64,000 nucleotides of DNA from Paenibacillus polymyxa (GTDB taxonomy: Bacteria; Bacillota; Bacilli; Paenibacillales; Paenibacillaceae): contig NZ_JAGGNR010000007.1 of NCBI RefSeq assembly GCF_018614975.1, positions 124,001-188,000 of the forward strand, in the 5' to 3' direction. Below, in pieces: positions 7,141-16,094 of this stretch (within the stretch, counting starts at the first letter, position 1; each line of letters begins with the position of its first letter). The position numbers and the translations under genes are program-made. The notes beneath the pieces were generated by a model that searched no databases, was not told where the DNA came from, and saw only the letters and a list, made by a program, of their open reading frames with translations.

Positions 7141-8580
7141 TTACGCGCGTGTTTCCGCACGGGGCAACACAATCGTAACGGTCGTTCCTTCCCCGATTTG
7201 ACTTTCCATGTCGATATATCCGTTAAACCGCTCTACAATCTCTTTGCAAATAGAAAGTCCAAGACCTGAACCGTTCGCTGTGCTTGCATTTTTCGCCCGG
7301 TAAAAACGTTCCTGCACTCGCTCCAGCTCCTCGCCCGAGATACCAATGCCTTGATCACGTATCCGTATAACTACCTCGCTTGGCGTATGTTCCAAATTTA
7401 ATTCGATCAGCGATGAACTGCCGGAATATTTGATGGCATTATCCACAAGATTGGCGATTGCATGAGACATCAGCATTGGATTTACGTTGGCGTAAACTCT
7501 TGTTGTACCCTCATCATCCGGCTCTTCCTCCGCCTGACTAACTCTGATCTCGATCCCTTTATCCTTAGCCTTGGCACCCATATTCGTTGCGACTTGCTGA
7601 ATCAGTTCGCTCATTTCTGTCTTCTTGACTTCCAATTCGTTAGAATCATCCTTATCGAATCGGGATAGTAGTAAGAGTTCATTAATCAAGCGGGTCAGCC
7701 GATCCGATTCCTGCAGCAGATGAGCATAGATTTTTTGCAACTCCTTGTTCTCGTTCTCCCCTTCAACCAAGTATTGAGAGAAACCACGAATGGCTGCCAA
7801 GGGTGTTTTTAACTCGTGAGATACGTTGGAGACAAATTGCCTCTGGTACTGAATGTAATCATGAAGCTGCCGCCCCATGGAATCCAGCCCATCTGCCAGC
7901 ATGCCCAGCTCATCCTTCCGGTTCAGATGAACTCTCCGAAACTCCTGTCTGGAGAAACTTTGAGCAGCGCCAAGCAACAGCTTAATCGGCTTAGTTGTGT
8001 TGCGGGCAATCCACAGGCTGGATAACGTAATCAGCACAATAAATCCGCCTGCACCGACAAACAAGATATAACGGATTTGATCCATGATCGCATAAAAGTA
8101 GGAAATGTCCTCCACGAACTCATACACATAAGCATTTTCGTAGAATTGATCCTGAATGGGCGTCGCAAAATAAAGCAGATGATCTTCCGTGACGCTGTAG
8201 GCATAACTGCCGCTCAGCGCTTTTTCAATATTTTTGTCAAACATAAGCGGTTTGCCATCATTAATGATGATGCCATCCACGGCCAAGCCCAGCAACTGCT
8301 TGGAGCTGTCATAGATACGTACTTCCTTGCCTGAAGCTTTCAGCTTTTCCAGAGCAAGTCTGACCATTTCCTTCGTTTGGGGCTCTCCTGAAGATGACCT
8401 ATACTGTGCCAACACCTCACGGAAGGACAATTCGGACAGATCCGCCTTCTCCATCATCTGTTTTTCAATGGTAATGAAGCTGTAGTAATCGATGGCTTTA
8501 TTCACCGCAAAAATGATGATGCCAAAGGACAGCACGGAGAAAAATAAATAATTGAGCAGTAACCGGGTTGCATACTTCAG
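7141..8580 (-). CDS. Membrane sensor histidine kinase (HAMP-HisKA-HATPase)
   Basis: Membrane sensor of a two-component pair with the adjacent regulator. TM1 spans residues 6-27, an extracytoplasmic sensor follows to about 165, then TM2 (ILFVGAGGFIVLITLSSLWI), HAMP, the H-box VSNVSHELKTPLAAIRGF, N-box HAIANLVDNAIKYS, and ATP-lid motifs DQGIGI and GSGLGLSI. The first GTG in frame (8535) would cut TM1 in half. A CTG at 8580 restores MKYATRLLLNYLFFSVLSFG, has GGAGGT exactly eight bases upstream, and overlaps the regulator stop as CTGA. I therefore place the start at CTG (479 aa). The ligand is unknown. Confidence 0.88.
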   Translation of the reverse strand: MKYATRLLLNYLFFSVLSFGIIIFAVNKAIDYYSFITIEKQMMEKADLSELSFREVLAQYRSSSGEPQTKEMVRLALEKLKASGKEVRIYDSSKQLLGLAVDGIIINDGKPLMFDKNIEKALSGSYAYSVTEDHLLYFATPIQDQFYENAYVYEFVEDISYFYAIMDQIRYILFVGAGGFIVLITLSSLWIARNTTKPIKLLLGAAQSFSRQEFRRVHLNRKDELGMLADGLDSMGRQLHDYIQYQRQFVSNVSHELKTPLAAIRGFSQYLVEGENENKELQKIYAHLLQESDRLTRLINELLLLSRFDKDDSNELEVKKTEMSELIQQVATNMGAKAKDKGIEIRVSQAEEEPDDEGTTRVYANVNPMLMSHAIANLVDNAIKYSGSSSLIELNLEHTPSEVVIRIRDQGIGISGEELERVQERFYRAKNASTANGSGLGLSICKEIVERFNGYIDMESQIGEGTTVTIVLPRAETRA

Positions 8581-9284
8581 GACTCGCCACCTCCAAGTTG
8601 ATAGCCAAATCCATAGATCGTCCTGACATATTTCGGTTCGTCCGCGTTATCCTCCAGCTTCTTCCTTAACCGCATGATGGTCATATCTACACTTCGACTG
8701 TCTCCCATAAAGTCATATCCCCATGCGATCTGCAACAGCTCATCCCGGGTAAAGATTTTGTCTGGCCTTTTGAGTAACGTTTCCAGAATTTTAAACTCTT
8801 TGGTCGTTAAAGAGACGGGAACATCATTTTTCAGCACTCTCCGGCTCTCCAGGTCAAAAGTCAGCTCCTCATGAATGATGCGTGTAGATTTCACTTCTGT
8901 TCCATCACTTGATTCCTCCTTGCTCTCGTTTCTTCTCAGAATCACCTTGATTCGGGCGAGCAATTCACGATTGTCAAAGGGTTTGGTCATATAATCTTCC
9001 GCGCCTAGTTCAAGTCCAAGCACCTTGTCGATCACCTCATTTTTGGCAGAAAGCATGATCACAGGAACGGCACGTTTCCCGGTGATTTCCTTGCACAGGT
9101 CATATCCGGAGCAGTCTGGCAGCATCAGATCAAGTACCACTAAATCGGGTTGAAAAGAGTTCAGCAGCTGCAGGCCTGTTTTGCCGTCCTCTGCGGTCTG
9201 CACATCGTAGTTTTCTCGCCTTAGCACCAGCTCAATTAAATCTCGAATTGCGATTTCATCATCAATGACAAGTATTTTCTTCAA
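8577..9284 (-). CDS. OmpR/PhoB family response regulator
   Basis: 235 residues: receiver domain 1-115 with acidic pair DDE (9-11), phosphoacceptor Asp in VVLDLMLPD near residue 52, Thr/Ser in IMLSAK and Lys in TKPFD; winged-helix DNA-binding domain 135-230 (TKEFKILETLLKRPDKIFTRDELL...SVDMTIMRLRKKLE...YGFGYQL). The start is a TTG with AGGGG six bases upstream. It is translationally coupled to the kinase through a four-base overlap. Possible targets are its own operon and the downstream lipoprotein. Confidence 0.93.
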   Translation of the reverse strand: MKKILVIDDEIAIRDLIELVLRRENYDVQTAEDGKTGLQLLNSFQPDLVVLDLMLPDCSGYDLCKEITGKRAVPVIMLSAKNEVIDKVLGLELGAEDYMTKPFDNRELLARIKVILRRNESKEESSDGTEVKSTRIIHEELTFDLESRRVLKNDVPVSLTTKEFKILETLLKRPDKIFTRDELLQIAWGYDFMGDSRSVDMTIMRLRKKLEDNADEPKYVRTIYGFGYQLGGGES

Positions 9285-9441
9285 TGTGCACCCCTATCTA
9301 GCCTTGTTTTTCACCAGGTTCAATCAACTATTAACCCATCTTAGCACAGGCGCTTTAGATTCCTCCACCAACTGGAAGGTGAGGTATATTCCACTGAGCC
9401 CAACATAACTTGTAATAAACTCGAAGAAAGGAGAACAAGCT

Positions 9442-9639
9442 ATGGATCTGCTCTGGGTACTCATTGTTGGTGGACTTATTGGCTGGTTAAGCGGCAACTT
9501 AATTGGGCGGGACGTACCGGGCGGTGTACCAAATAATTATTCCTATGATCTCAAATCCGATTTTCTTCATAAGGGCAACGGAAAAGGGAACGAACAAACC
9601 GACGGGTGTTTCATTACACGGCGGTTTGTTTTAATTTAA
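9442..9639 (+). pseudogene. Truncated GlsB/YeaQ/YmgE-type stress membrane protein
   Basis: A strong AAAGGAG site precedes MDLLWVLIVGGLIGWLSGNL...GRDVPGGV, the first transmembrane segment and glycine-rich loop of the transglycosylase-associated (GlsB/YeaQ/YmgE) family. After residue 29 the sequence becomes hydrophilic and unrelated (NNYSYDLKSDFLHKG...), whereas intact relatives have about 85 residues with two more membrane helices. Probably a deletion derivative; a short expressed peptide cannot be excluded. Confidence 0.6.
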
Positions 9640-9726
9640 CAACAGCTGCTTTTCCGAAATATTACAGGTCGGACTGGCACATACTAAGGAACACTTGGTT
9701 GAAGCTTACATAACGGAGGTCTCATC

Positions 9727-11283
9727 ATGGTATTTACAATCACAATTATCATCGTTGCACTGTTTGCAATATGGGGAGCCGTTGCTCCTGATCAGCTGGC
9801 AGATGTGGCTAATGTTGCCTACAACTTCTCTATTCAGAATTTTGGCTGGTTTTATTTGCTAGCGACATTGTTCTTCCTGATCTTTGCTTTTTATCTGGCG
9901 TTCAGCCGATTTGGTGGTATTAGGCTTGGGGATGACGATGATGAGCCAGAGTATTCTACGGTTTCCTGGCTGTCCATGCTGTTTAGCGCTGGTATGGGCA
10001 TTGGGCTGGTTTTCTGGGGAGTTGCTGAACCGCTGTCCCACTATTTATCTGCACCGGAGGGGGCGGTACCCGAAACAACGCAAGCAGCAAGACTTTCTAT
10101 GCGGTATTCCTTTTTCCACTGGGGGCTTCATCCTTGGGCTATCTATACCGTTATCGGCTTGGCGCTCGCTTACTTCCAGTTCCGGAAAGGCTACAAAGGG
10201 CTGATCAGTTCCACCTTTATTCCTCTGATAGGTGAGCGTCTTGCGGCAGGCTTGCTTGGGAAAATCATTGATATTCTTGCAGTCATTGCCACTATTTTCG
10301 GTGTTGCAACCTCCCTTGGATTGGGTGCGCTTCAGATCGGCGGGGGTCTGAATTACTTATTCGGTATTCCTAACTCGACGATGTCCCAGGTTGTCATTAT
10401 CTCAATTGTAACCGTACTGTTTTTGATCTCGGCAACCACCGGTCTGGATAAAGGGATTAAGATTCTGAGCAACACCAACCTCGTTATAGCTGTGCTATTG
10501 ATGGTGTTTGTATTAGCGACTGGACCGACTTCATTCATATTTGACACATTCACGACAACCTTCGGCAGTTACATGCAGAATATTATTAACATGAGTTTGA
10601 GACTGACCCCGTTCTCAAGAGAAACCTGGATCGGAGCATGGACGTTATTTTACTGGGCATGGTGGATCGCATGGGCTCCTTTTGTCGGCACTTTTATCGC
10701 AAGAGTATCCAGAGGAAGAACCATAAAGGAATTTGTAATTTACGTCATGGTTATTCCAAGCCTGTTCGGATTTATCTGGTTCTCAGTTTTCGGCGGAACA
10801 GCACTTCACCTCGAATTGTTCAATGCCTCCCATCTGGCGGAGGCCGTCAAGGAAGATACGACAACCGCTTTATTCCTTATGCTGGAGCAGCTGCCTTTGG
10901 GCACGATCGTAGCATTCATCGCTACACTCCTCATCATGACCTTCTTTATTACGTCTGCAGATTCGGCTACTTTTGTGCTGGGCATGCTATCTTCAGATGG
11001 CAAGCTAAACCCGAGTACAAGAGTGAAATTAACCTGGGGAATCATGCAGTCTGCCATCGCGGTAGTACTGCTAATCAGCGGAGGGTTAACTGGCCTCCAG
11101 ACGGCATCCATTGTATCCGCATTGCCGTTCGCTATTGTCCTTATCGGTATGTGTTTCTCCCTGCTCAAGGCTCTAAAGGCTGAGGACAAAGAGCGCCGTC
11201 AGAAAGAAAAACGGCAGCGCCAAAAGCTGAAACGACTACTGGAGGAACAAGAAAACTCACTGAATGAAATTCCCGGCATGTAA
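9727..11283 (+). CDS. opuD: BCCT family transporter, probable glycine betaine/choline uptake (OpuD/BetL-like)
   Basis: Sodium-coupled secondary transporter for betaine-type compatible solutes, used in osmoprotection; integral membrane. 518 residues with about 12 hydrophobic segments. Family signatures are visible: the glycine stretch SAGMGIGLVFWGVAEPL in TM3 and the aromatic-rich TM8 region FYWAWWIAWAPFVGTFIAR followed by SRGRTIKEF. The C-terminal tail (from about 480) is highly charged (EDKERRQKEKRQRQKLKR), as in osmosensing BCCT carriers. Start ATG has AACGGAGGT upstream. The gene is monocistronic, closed by a terminator at 11307. Substrate is inferred from family only. Confidence 0.9.
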   Translation: MVFTITIIIVALFAIWGAVAPDQLADVANVAYNFSIQNFGWFYLLATLFFLIFAFYLAFSRFGGIRLGDDDDEPEYSTVSWLSMLFSAGMGIGLVFWGVAEPLSHYLSAPEGAVPETTQAARLSMRYSFFHWGLHPWAIYTVIGLALAYFQFRKGYKGLISSTFIPLIGERLAAGLLGKIIDILAVIATIFGVATSLGLGALQIGGGLNYLFGIPNSTMSQVVIISIVTVLFLISATTGLDKGIKILSNTNLVIAVLLMVFVLATGPTSFIFDTFTTTFGSYMQNIINMSLRLTPFSRETWIGAWTLFYWAWWIAWAPFVGTFIARVSRGRTIKEFVIYVMVIPSLFGFIWFSVFGGTALHLELFNASHLAEAVKEDTTTALFLMLEQLPLGTIVAFIATLLIMTFFITSADSATFVLGMLSSDGKLNPSTRVKLTWGIMQSAIAVVLLISGGLTGLQTASIVSALPFAIVLIGMCFSLLKALKAEDKERRQKEKRQRQKLKRLLEEQENSLNEIPGM

Positions 11284-11306
11284 TGTATACTTGATTTCTA
11301 TGAGAT

Positions 11307-11335
11307 GGTACCTGCCTTCAGGCGGGTGCCTTTTT
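11307..11335 (+). terminator. Terminator of the BCCT gene
   Basis: Stem GGTACCTGCC/GGCGGGTGCC (two G-U pairs) with loop TTCA and a TTTTT tail, 24 bases after the stop. Confidence 0.8.
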
Positions 11336-11365
11336 ATCCAGACTGCAGAGGGTTTTCTCAAACCC

Positions 11366-11571
11366 AACATTCACAAGACGGGTGCAGGATTTGATAATGT
11401 GGATGTCCCTGCCTGTACAAAGTGATATTTAAATAAATGAAGAATACTGATCTTTTTCTCAATACATCCCGCGGTGGGATTGTCAACGAAAGGGACTTGA
11501 TTGATGCATTAAAAAACGGGGATATTTCAGGCACATGCCTGATGGTCGGAAATATCATAAAAAAGATATGA
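11366..11571 (+). pseudogene. D-2-hydroxyacid dehydrogenase remnants (two fragments)
   Basis: Two separated pieces of one NAD-dependent 2-hydroxyacid dehydrogenase are readable on the plus strand. At 11366-11425, IHKTGAGFDNVDVPACTK ends in a stop; at 11437-11535, KNTDLFLNTSRGGIVNERDL continuing DALKNGDISGT is the conserved block around the catalytic region of the NAD domain. The roughly 100 residues normally between them are missing. The rest of 11572-11706 shows nothing I can support. Confidence 0.6.
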
Positions 11572-11706
11572 TTTCCTTATAAAAAATATAAAACGTGTAG
11601 AAAATGGTGAGGAGCCTGAGAGCAAGCTCAATCAGTTATGATGTTTTGGTGCAATCTGAATGGGGGGTTATTCACATTTTGGAGTCTCATCCGATCGTCT
11701 CCACCC

Positions 11707-12192
11707 CTACAGCAGTTCAAAATGAAGTTGAATTTCGGGTAATTCAGTATTTCCTTTCCACTGATTTGCACCGTATCCCAATTCTAGAACCGCAGCAATG
11801 CGCTCGTTTCTCAGTACACCAAACATTTCAGTGCGGCTCGAGTCGTACATCCAGTCATGCAAGGTACAGCGCACACCCAGACTTTGCTCATGTGCCAGCA
11901 AGCGGAAATTCTGAATTAGGCAGCAGACTGCTGCAAAGTCCTCTTCCCGCTTATATTGATCAGCCTCTTCCTTCACCAAGACCAGAAGATACGCAGGGGC
12001 AGGCTCCTGTAATCCCTGCATGATGTCCCCATACCGGTTATCTGCAAAGATGAATCGCCAAGGCTCTCGGAGGCCATCATTTGGCGCCCATACGGCATGA
12101 TTAAGCAACTCAAGGATTAGATCCTGCGATACTGGTTGATCCAAAAACTCACTCGGACCGTCCATGTCTCCTTCCAGTTCTGACAATTTCAT
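11707..12192 (-). CDS. Nitroreductase family protein (second of two)
   Basis: 161-residue FMN-binding fold of the nitroreductase family (NAD(P)H-dependent reduction of nitro or other electrophilic groups). WAPNDGLREPWRFIFADN is the substrate/FMN block, and NFRLLAHEQSLGVRCT is the central helix region. The start is set at 12192 because GAGGAGG lies eight bases upstream; longer frames would run into the upstream gene. It is shorter than usual (180-200) and lacks a clear N-terminal RRSVR arginine motif, unlike its neighbour, so its FMN binding may be altered. Gap to the upstream nitroreductase is 17 bases: same operon, MarR-nitroreductase-nitroreductase. Confidence 0.78.
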   Translation of the reverse strand: MKLSELEGDMDGPSEFLDQPVSQDLILELLNHAVWAPNDGLREPWRFIFADNRYGDIMQGLQEPAPAYLLVLVKEEADQYKREEDFAAVCCLIQNFRLLAHEQSLGVRCTLHDWMYDSSRTEMFGVLRNERIAAVLELGYGANQWKGNTELPEIQLHFELL

Positions 12193-12209
12193 TTTTACAT
12201 CCTCCTCTT

Positions 12210-12785
12210 TTATGTAGACTGTCCTCGCAATACGGTCCACTTCTGCTCGGCTGGCGTCCTTTTCCGACTTCTTGGCGCTTTGTCGTAATATCCTACATGA
12301 AGAATACCAACAAATCTTTCATCCTCACGTAAGCCAATACCATTGAAGAACCCTTCATGCTGAATCATGGACTCTGTATCCCACAACATTCCTAACCCTC
12401 GTTCCCAGCCCAGCAGTTGGAAGCTCTGCATCACCCCGCAGGCAGCCGAATAATTGCGGTCATTGGTCAGACGATTCGGTCCTACAGTCGACATAACAAT
12501 GACGTGGGCAGGAATATCGGTAAATCTCTTTTTAAAAATATCCAGAAGTTTCCCTGGAATCAGCTTGCCAAGCTTGCTCTGCGACATCTGTTCCAGCATG
12601 CAGTCCACCAACCGTTTGCGTGCTTCTGGAGTTCCGGCATATACTACACGCCACGAGCCAGACTCAACAAATGGTTGAAGCCGTATAGCCTTATGCAGTA
12701 ATTCTACAATTAACTCCTGGTCCACCGGCGTAGAGTTACATTTACGAATACTCCTGCGCTCCCTGATCAATTCCGCCAGACTCAT
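12210..12785 (-). CDS. Nitroreductase family protein (first of two)
   Basis: 191 residues. N-terminal LAELIRERRSIRKCNSTPVD carries the paired arginines that bind FMN phosphate; SGSWRVVYAGTPEARKRL, SAACGVMQSFQLLGWERGLG and GLREDERFVGILHVGYYDKAP follow in the family order. The ATG at 12785 has AAGGAG eight bases upstream. Cytosolic flavoenzyme; the substrate is unknown. It directly follows a MarR gene, an arrangement often used for quinone or nitro-stress responses. Confidence 0.85.
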   Translation of the reverse strand: MSLAELIRERRSIRKCNSTPVDQELIVELLHKAIRLQPFVESGSWRVVYAGTPEARKRLVDCMLEQMSQSKLGKLIPGKLLDIFKKRFTDIPAHVIVMSTVGPNRLTNDRNYSAACGVMQSFQLLGWERGLGMLWDTESMIQHEGFFNGIGLREDERFVGILHVGYYDKAPRSRKRTPAEQKWTVLRGQST

Positions 12786-12803
12786 ATGCTTCACTCCTTC
12801 GTT

Positions 12804-13286
12804 CTATCTGGATTCAATATTTATACTGCTGTCTTGAAGAAATTGATGGATTACTTTTAGCTCTGTTTCTGAATATTTGTCGAGAGTACGATAGAAGCGC
12901 TCAGCCTCATGTATATGCAGACGTTCATGCAGTTCAAAGATTTTTTTGCCTTGCGGTGACAACCGGAAATAGCTTTCCTTTTTGTTGTCGTTCATTTTCG
13001 TACGTTTGACGAATCCTTCCTCCAGCAGTTTGTTGCCAATTTTGGTGATACTTGCTTTGGACAAATTCATCGCCTCCGCAATACCCGTGTTGTTAATAGG
13101 CTCATGCTTGCCTATGCAATCTATCATATGAACCGCGGTCAAATGCTGAGGGATTTTCTCGATGCTTTCTCGCTGGGCGATACTTAGGAAATGCTCAATT
13201 TCTGTATCCTTGTGGTTCTCATACACATGTAAAAAACGGATAAATTGGTCATATAGCAATTGTTTTGTTCGATCTTTTGAGATCAT
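12804..13286 (-). CDS. MarR family transcriptional regulator
   Basis: 160-residue winged-helix dimer. The recognition region TGIAEAMNLSKASITKIGNK is followed by the wing KRTKMNDNKKESYFRLSPQG; helices at both ends form the dimer interface. AAGGAG lies upstream of the ATG. First gene of an operon with two nitroreductases, so it probably represses them and itself; the AT-rich inverted repeats upstream are the likely operator. No cysteine-based sensing motif is obvious except one Cys in MIDCIGKH. Confidence 0.88.
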   Translation of the reverse strand: MISKDRTKQLLYDQFIRFLHVYENHKDTEIEHFLSIAQRESIEKIPQHLTAVHMIDCIGKHEPINNTGIAEAMNLSKASITKIGNKLLEEGFVKRTKMNDNKKESYFRLSPQGKKIFELHERLHIHEAERFYRTLDKYSETELKVIHQFLQDSSINIESR

Positions 13287-13309
13287 TCTTTTATCGCTCC
13301 TTATTTACT

Positions 13310-13376
13310 TGTAAACAAAAATAATCATTTAAAAATAGAGTTTCTTTTAAATGATTTCTTATATTTAGTTTACTGG
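13310..13376. promoter_or_regulatory. Nested inverted repeats upstream of the MarR operon
   Basis: AATCATTTAAAA (13323-13334) pairs with TTTTAAATGATT (13345-13356), a perfect 12-bp dyad with a 10-base spacer. Outside it, GTAAAC and GTTTAC half-sites form a second, wider dyad. Likely MarR operator and promoter region. Confidence 0.5.
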
Positions 13377-13497
13377 TGAACAATATATCATGAATGAGAA
13401 TGCTTATCAACTATATTCTCTGACATTACAACATTACTCTACAATCCAGGACAGAGACCTGCCTTGAACGGATTATCTTTTAACCTGCTCGTTAGTT

Positions 13498-13536
13498 AAA
13501 GAAAGCAGCTGATCACTTTGATCAGCTGCTTTCTTT
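13498..13536. terminator. Bidirectional-looking terminator downstream of the amidohydrolase
   Basis: Perfect 18-bp stem (13498-13515 with 13519-13536) with a 3-base loop; A- and T-rich flanks on both sides. Ends the 13.5-18 kb transcript on the reverse strand. Confidence 0.8.
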
Positions 13537-13565
13537 ATATTATTGAAATATCGTTTCCTGTCACT

Positions 13566-14528
13566 TTAAATTAACTTTTTCTCTATATCTAAAAGCTTAG
13601 AAATGCGAGGAAATAGGCGAAAGGCATTGCCATAAGCGATCGCCTTCGCGTTTTCTTCGCTGATCTGCTGTGCTTCTTGGAATACCGACTCCCGCTGTAT
13701 ACGAAGGACGCTGTCCGCTGGCCAAGGTATGTCCGCTCCGAACAGAATTCGATCAGGCGCAATCAACTTTTGGATTGTGCCGAGGTTCAACGTGGAATCA
13801 TAATAAAGGTCGTCCAGTTTGGCTATTTCAGCTTGAAATTGTTCCGGTGTTGTTTCAACCTGAATCAAATCTCGCCCGATGGCGGCAAGTGCAATTCTCC
13901 ATTTGATATACGGCACCATGCCCCCTGTATGAGGAAGAATGAATGTAATGGATGGATATTGGTCGAAAATGCGATGAACAGCCATCGTAGTGACGGCCCG
14001 CGTCGTATCGAAGGTGCCCTCAAGCAGCGCAGGACTAAGTCCTGCGATTTTTTGCGGTATGAGGATGGGATGCAGAAACACAACAGCACTGCGTCGATCC
14101 AATTCGGTTAACAACTCGGTGTAATCCGGATGGCTTAAATATTTCCCCTGATAACTTGTCAGCATTGCAACACCATCCATCCCGAGAACATCAAGTGCAT
14201 ACAAGGTTTCTTCCATGGCTGCTGCGGGATCCGGGAGTGGAAGCGTTGCAAACGCACCATACCGCTCAGGATGAAGTTGAGCATACGATGCGAGCTCTTC
14301 ATTCATTTTACGTGCCAATGTGTTGGCAGAAGATTGGTCGATGAACGTCAGGTCTGACGGGGCTGAAAGGAATGAAAACGAGATGTCACATACATCCATT
14401 TTTTGCATCCCGATCTCGGGCGTCCACTTCGGCATAAAACTTGGAATCTCCATTCCCAGCTCCCGCTGCTTTCGTTGCATTTCTTTAGAGATGATATGGT
14501 GGTGAACATCAATGACAGGATTAAACAT
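13566..14528 (-). CDS. Amidohydrolase family 2 (ACMSD-like metal-dependent hydrolase/decarboxylase)
   Basis: 320-residue TIM-barrel enzyme. IDVHHHI at residues 6-12 is the metal-binding HxH of the ACMSD/amidohydrolase-2 family, FLHPIL near 152 and FILPHTGG near 200 contribute further histidines, and LFGADIPWP near 272 supplies the conserved Asp. Members hydrolyse C-N or C-O bonds or decarboxylate aromatic and heterocyclic acids; the substrate is unknown here. It is the last gene after the ABC importer, 16 bases from the receptor gene, so it probably acts on the imported compound or its product. GAAGGAG precedes the ATG. Confidence 0.85.
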   Translation of the reverse strand: MFNPVIDVHHHIISKEMQRKQRELGMEIPSFMPKWTPEIGMQKMDVCDISFSFLSAPSDLTFIDQSSANTLARKMNEELASYAQLHPERYGAFATLPLPDPAAAMEETLYALDVLGMDGVAMLTSYQGKYLSHPDYTELLTELDRRSAVVFLHPILIPQKIAGLSPALLEGTFDTTRAVTTMAVHRIFDQYPSITFILPHTGGMVPYIKWRIALAAIGRDLIQVETTPEQFQAEIAKLDDLYYDSTLNLGTIQKLIAPDRILFGADIPWPADSVLRIQRESVFQEAQQISEENAKAIAYGNAFRLFPRISKLLDIEKKLI

Positions 14529-14544
14529 GCGTGATCAGCTCCTT

Positions 14545-16038
14545 CTATTTATTTTCAAGCCATTGGTTTAACTGGTTTTGCTTTTCCGTCAATATTTTCT
14601 CTACGCCTGCTTTCTTTAGTTTGTCGAGATAAGCACCCAATTCTGACGGGTCAAAAGTTCCTGTCTGAAAGCCTGCATCATACTGGTTTTGGACGTTGGC
14701 CACCGAGGTAATTTGTGTTTTGACCGGATTGATGTCGAAGCTGAAACCCATCGCCCTTGATTTTACGGCACTCTCGTTTTCACCCCTCAAGTGCTCCCAC
14801 ATTTCAGGGTCGTTCCCTTCCCATATATAGGACAGGAAATTGTTCCCCACGGCATATTGGTTCGAATCGTATCCTGTTGCAGTGACACCTTCCGGCTTGC
14901 CGATCAGGTCATTATCCCGCTTAACAAAATGCTTGCCCTCAATTCCGTTGGTAAACAGATTAATGACTGCTTCGTCCGAGTAAAACAGTTCCAATACTTG
15001 AATCGCCTTATCCGGCTGCTCACTGTTCCTTGCCAAAGACATCATGTTGGAAGCTATGCTATTTCGCGTCATATACGAATCCTCAAGGGGTACGCATACA
15101 AGTTCAGTCCCAGCCGCAAGTGATTCCGAGTAACACTCATTGATAGTCCGGATATACGAGAAGGCTTTGCCTGCCTTGATCAGATTGAAGCCCGTTTCCT
15201 GTGACGTTGCGACGTCTTTGCTGAAATAACCTTTTTGATACCAATCACGCATCAGGTCAGCCATTGTGGAGAACCGCGAAGTCGCAAAAAGATTCTGCAC
15301 GGTGAAGTCCTCCCCGCCAAAATCCAGTACGCCAGGTGCTGTTCCCAATGGATCAAAATTTAGCATGGCTTGTCCGGGTGTTTCCTGCGAGGTATAGCTG
15401 ACAATCGGCGTGACACCCGGCTCATTCTCCTTGATAAGCTGCAATACAGCAGAGATATCATTCCAGGTTTTTATGGCGCTAAGGTCAATATCATGCTTAT
15501 CGGCAAGCTCTTTGTCCATCACAAAACTAGGGGAAAGTGCCCAAGCTTTAATGCTGGGAACACCATATGTTTCGCCATTCATCTTCCCGGCTTCTGCGAC
15601 TTCTTCTGGAACAGCCTCCAGTATCTCTTTACCGAATTCATTCAGTGATTCGTCCATGGGCAGTAACTGTCCCCTGCCGATTTGGGATTCAAGGCCTAAC
15701 CAAACGCTGGTATACACCAGATCCAGTTTCTCTCTGCCCGCCAGCATCAAGTTCATTTGATTGGCATAGTTCGATCCATTAACAGGCAAGAGCTTCACGG
15801 TGGCGCCTACCTTTTCTGATGTAATATCACTGATGGCTTCCTGAATTTCCTTAACATCTGTTACATCCCCAAAAGCCGGATACGTCATGACCACTTCATA
15901 CATGTCTGTTGCTGAAGCTTGCCCAAGTTCTGCTCCCTCCTTACTGTCTGGATTTCCGCATGCCGTCAACAATAGAGGGGCCGCACAAATTAAGGACATT
16001 ACCTTCATGAAACCCGCAGGCAATCTTTTTCTGAACAT
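14545..16038 (-). CDS. ABC transporter substrate-binding lipoprotein with DUF3502 C-terminus
   Basis: Extracellular receptor for a CUT1-type importer. Signal peptide with lipobox LLTACG (Cys near residue 27 from this start), then a two-lobe binding fold, and a C-terminal DUF3502 region from about 370 (AMGFSFDINPVKTQIT, LKKAGVEKILTEKQNQLNQW). DUF3502 receptors normally accompany LplB/LplC-type permeases and are assumed to bind oligosaccharides, but the neighbours here are deaminase-like enzymes. The second ATG (16038) is chosen because GGGGAG then has nine bases spacing; 16044 is possible. Confidence 0.88.
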   Translation of the reverse strand: MFRKRLPAGFMKVMSLICAAPLLLTACGNPDSKEGAELGQASATDMYEVVMTYPAFGDVTDVKEIQEAISDITSEKVGATVKLLPVNGSNYANQMNLMLAGREKLDLVYTSVWLGLESQIGRGQLLPMDESLNEFGKEILEAVPEEVAEAGKMNGETYGVPSIKAWALSPSFVMDKELADKHDIDLSAIKTWNDISAVLQLIKENEPGVTPIVSYTSQETPGQAMLNFDPLGTAPGVLDFGGEDFTVQNLFATSRFSTMADLMRDWYQKGYFSKDVATSQETGFNLIKAGKAFSYIRTINECYSESLAAGTELVCVPLEDSYMTRNSIASNMMSLARNSEQPDKAIQVLELFYSDEAVINLFTNGIEGKHFVKRDNDLIGKPEGVTATGYDSNQYAVGNNFLSYIWEGNDPEMWEHLRGENESAVKSRAMGFSFDINPVKTQITSVANVQNQYDAGFQTGTFDPSELGAYLDKLKKAGVEKILTEKQNQLNQWLENK

Positions 16039-16094
16039 CTTCATTCACTCCCCGTGTTTGCTTTTGGATGAGACATCTTGGATACGAGGCATGA

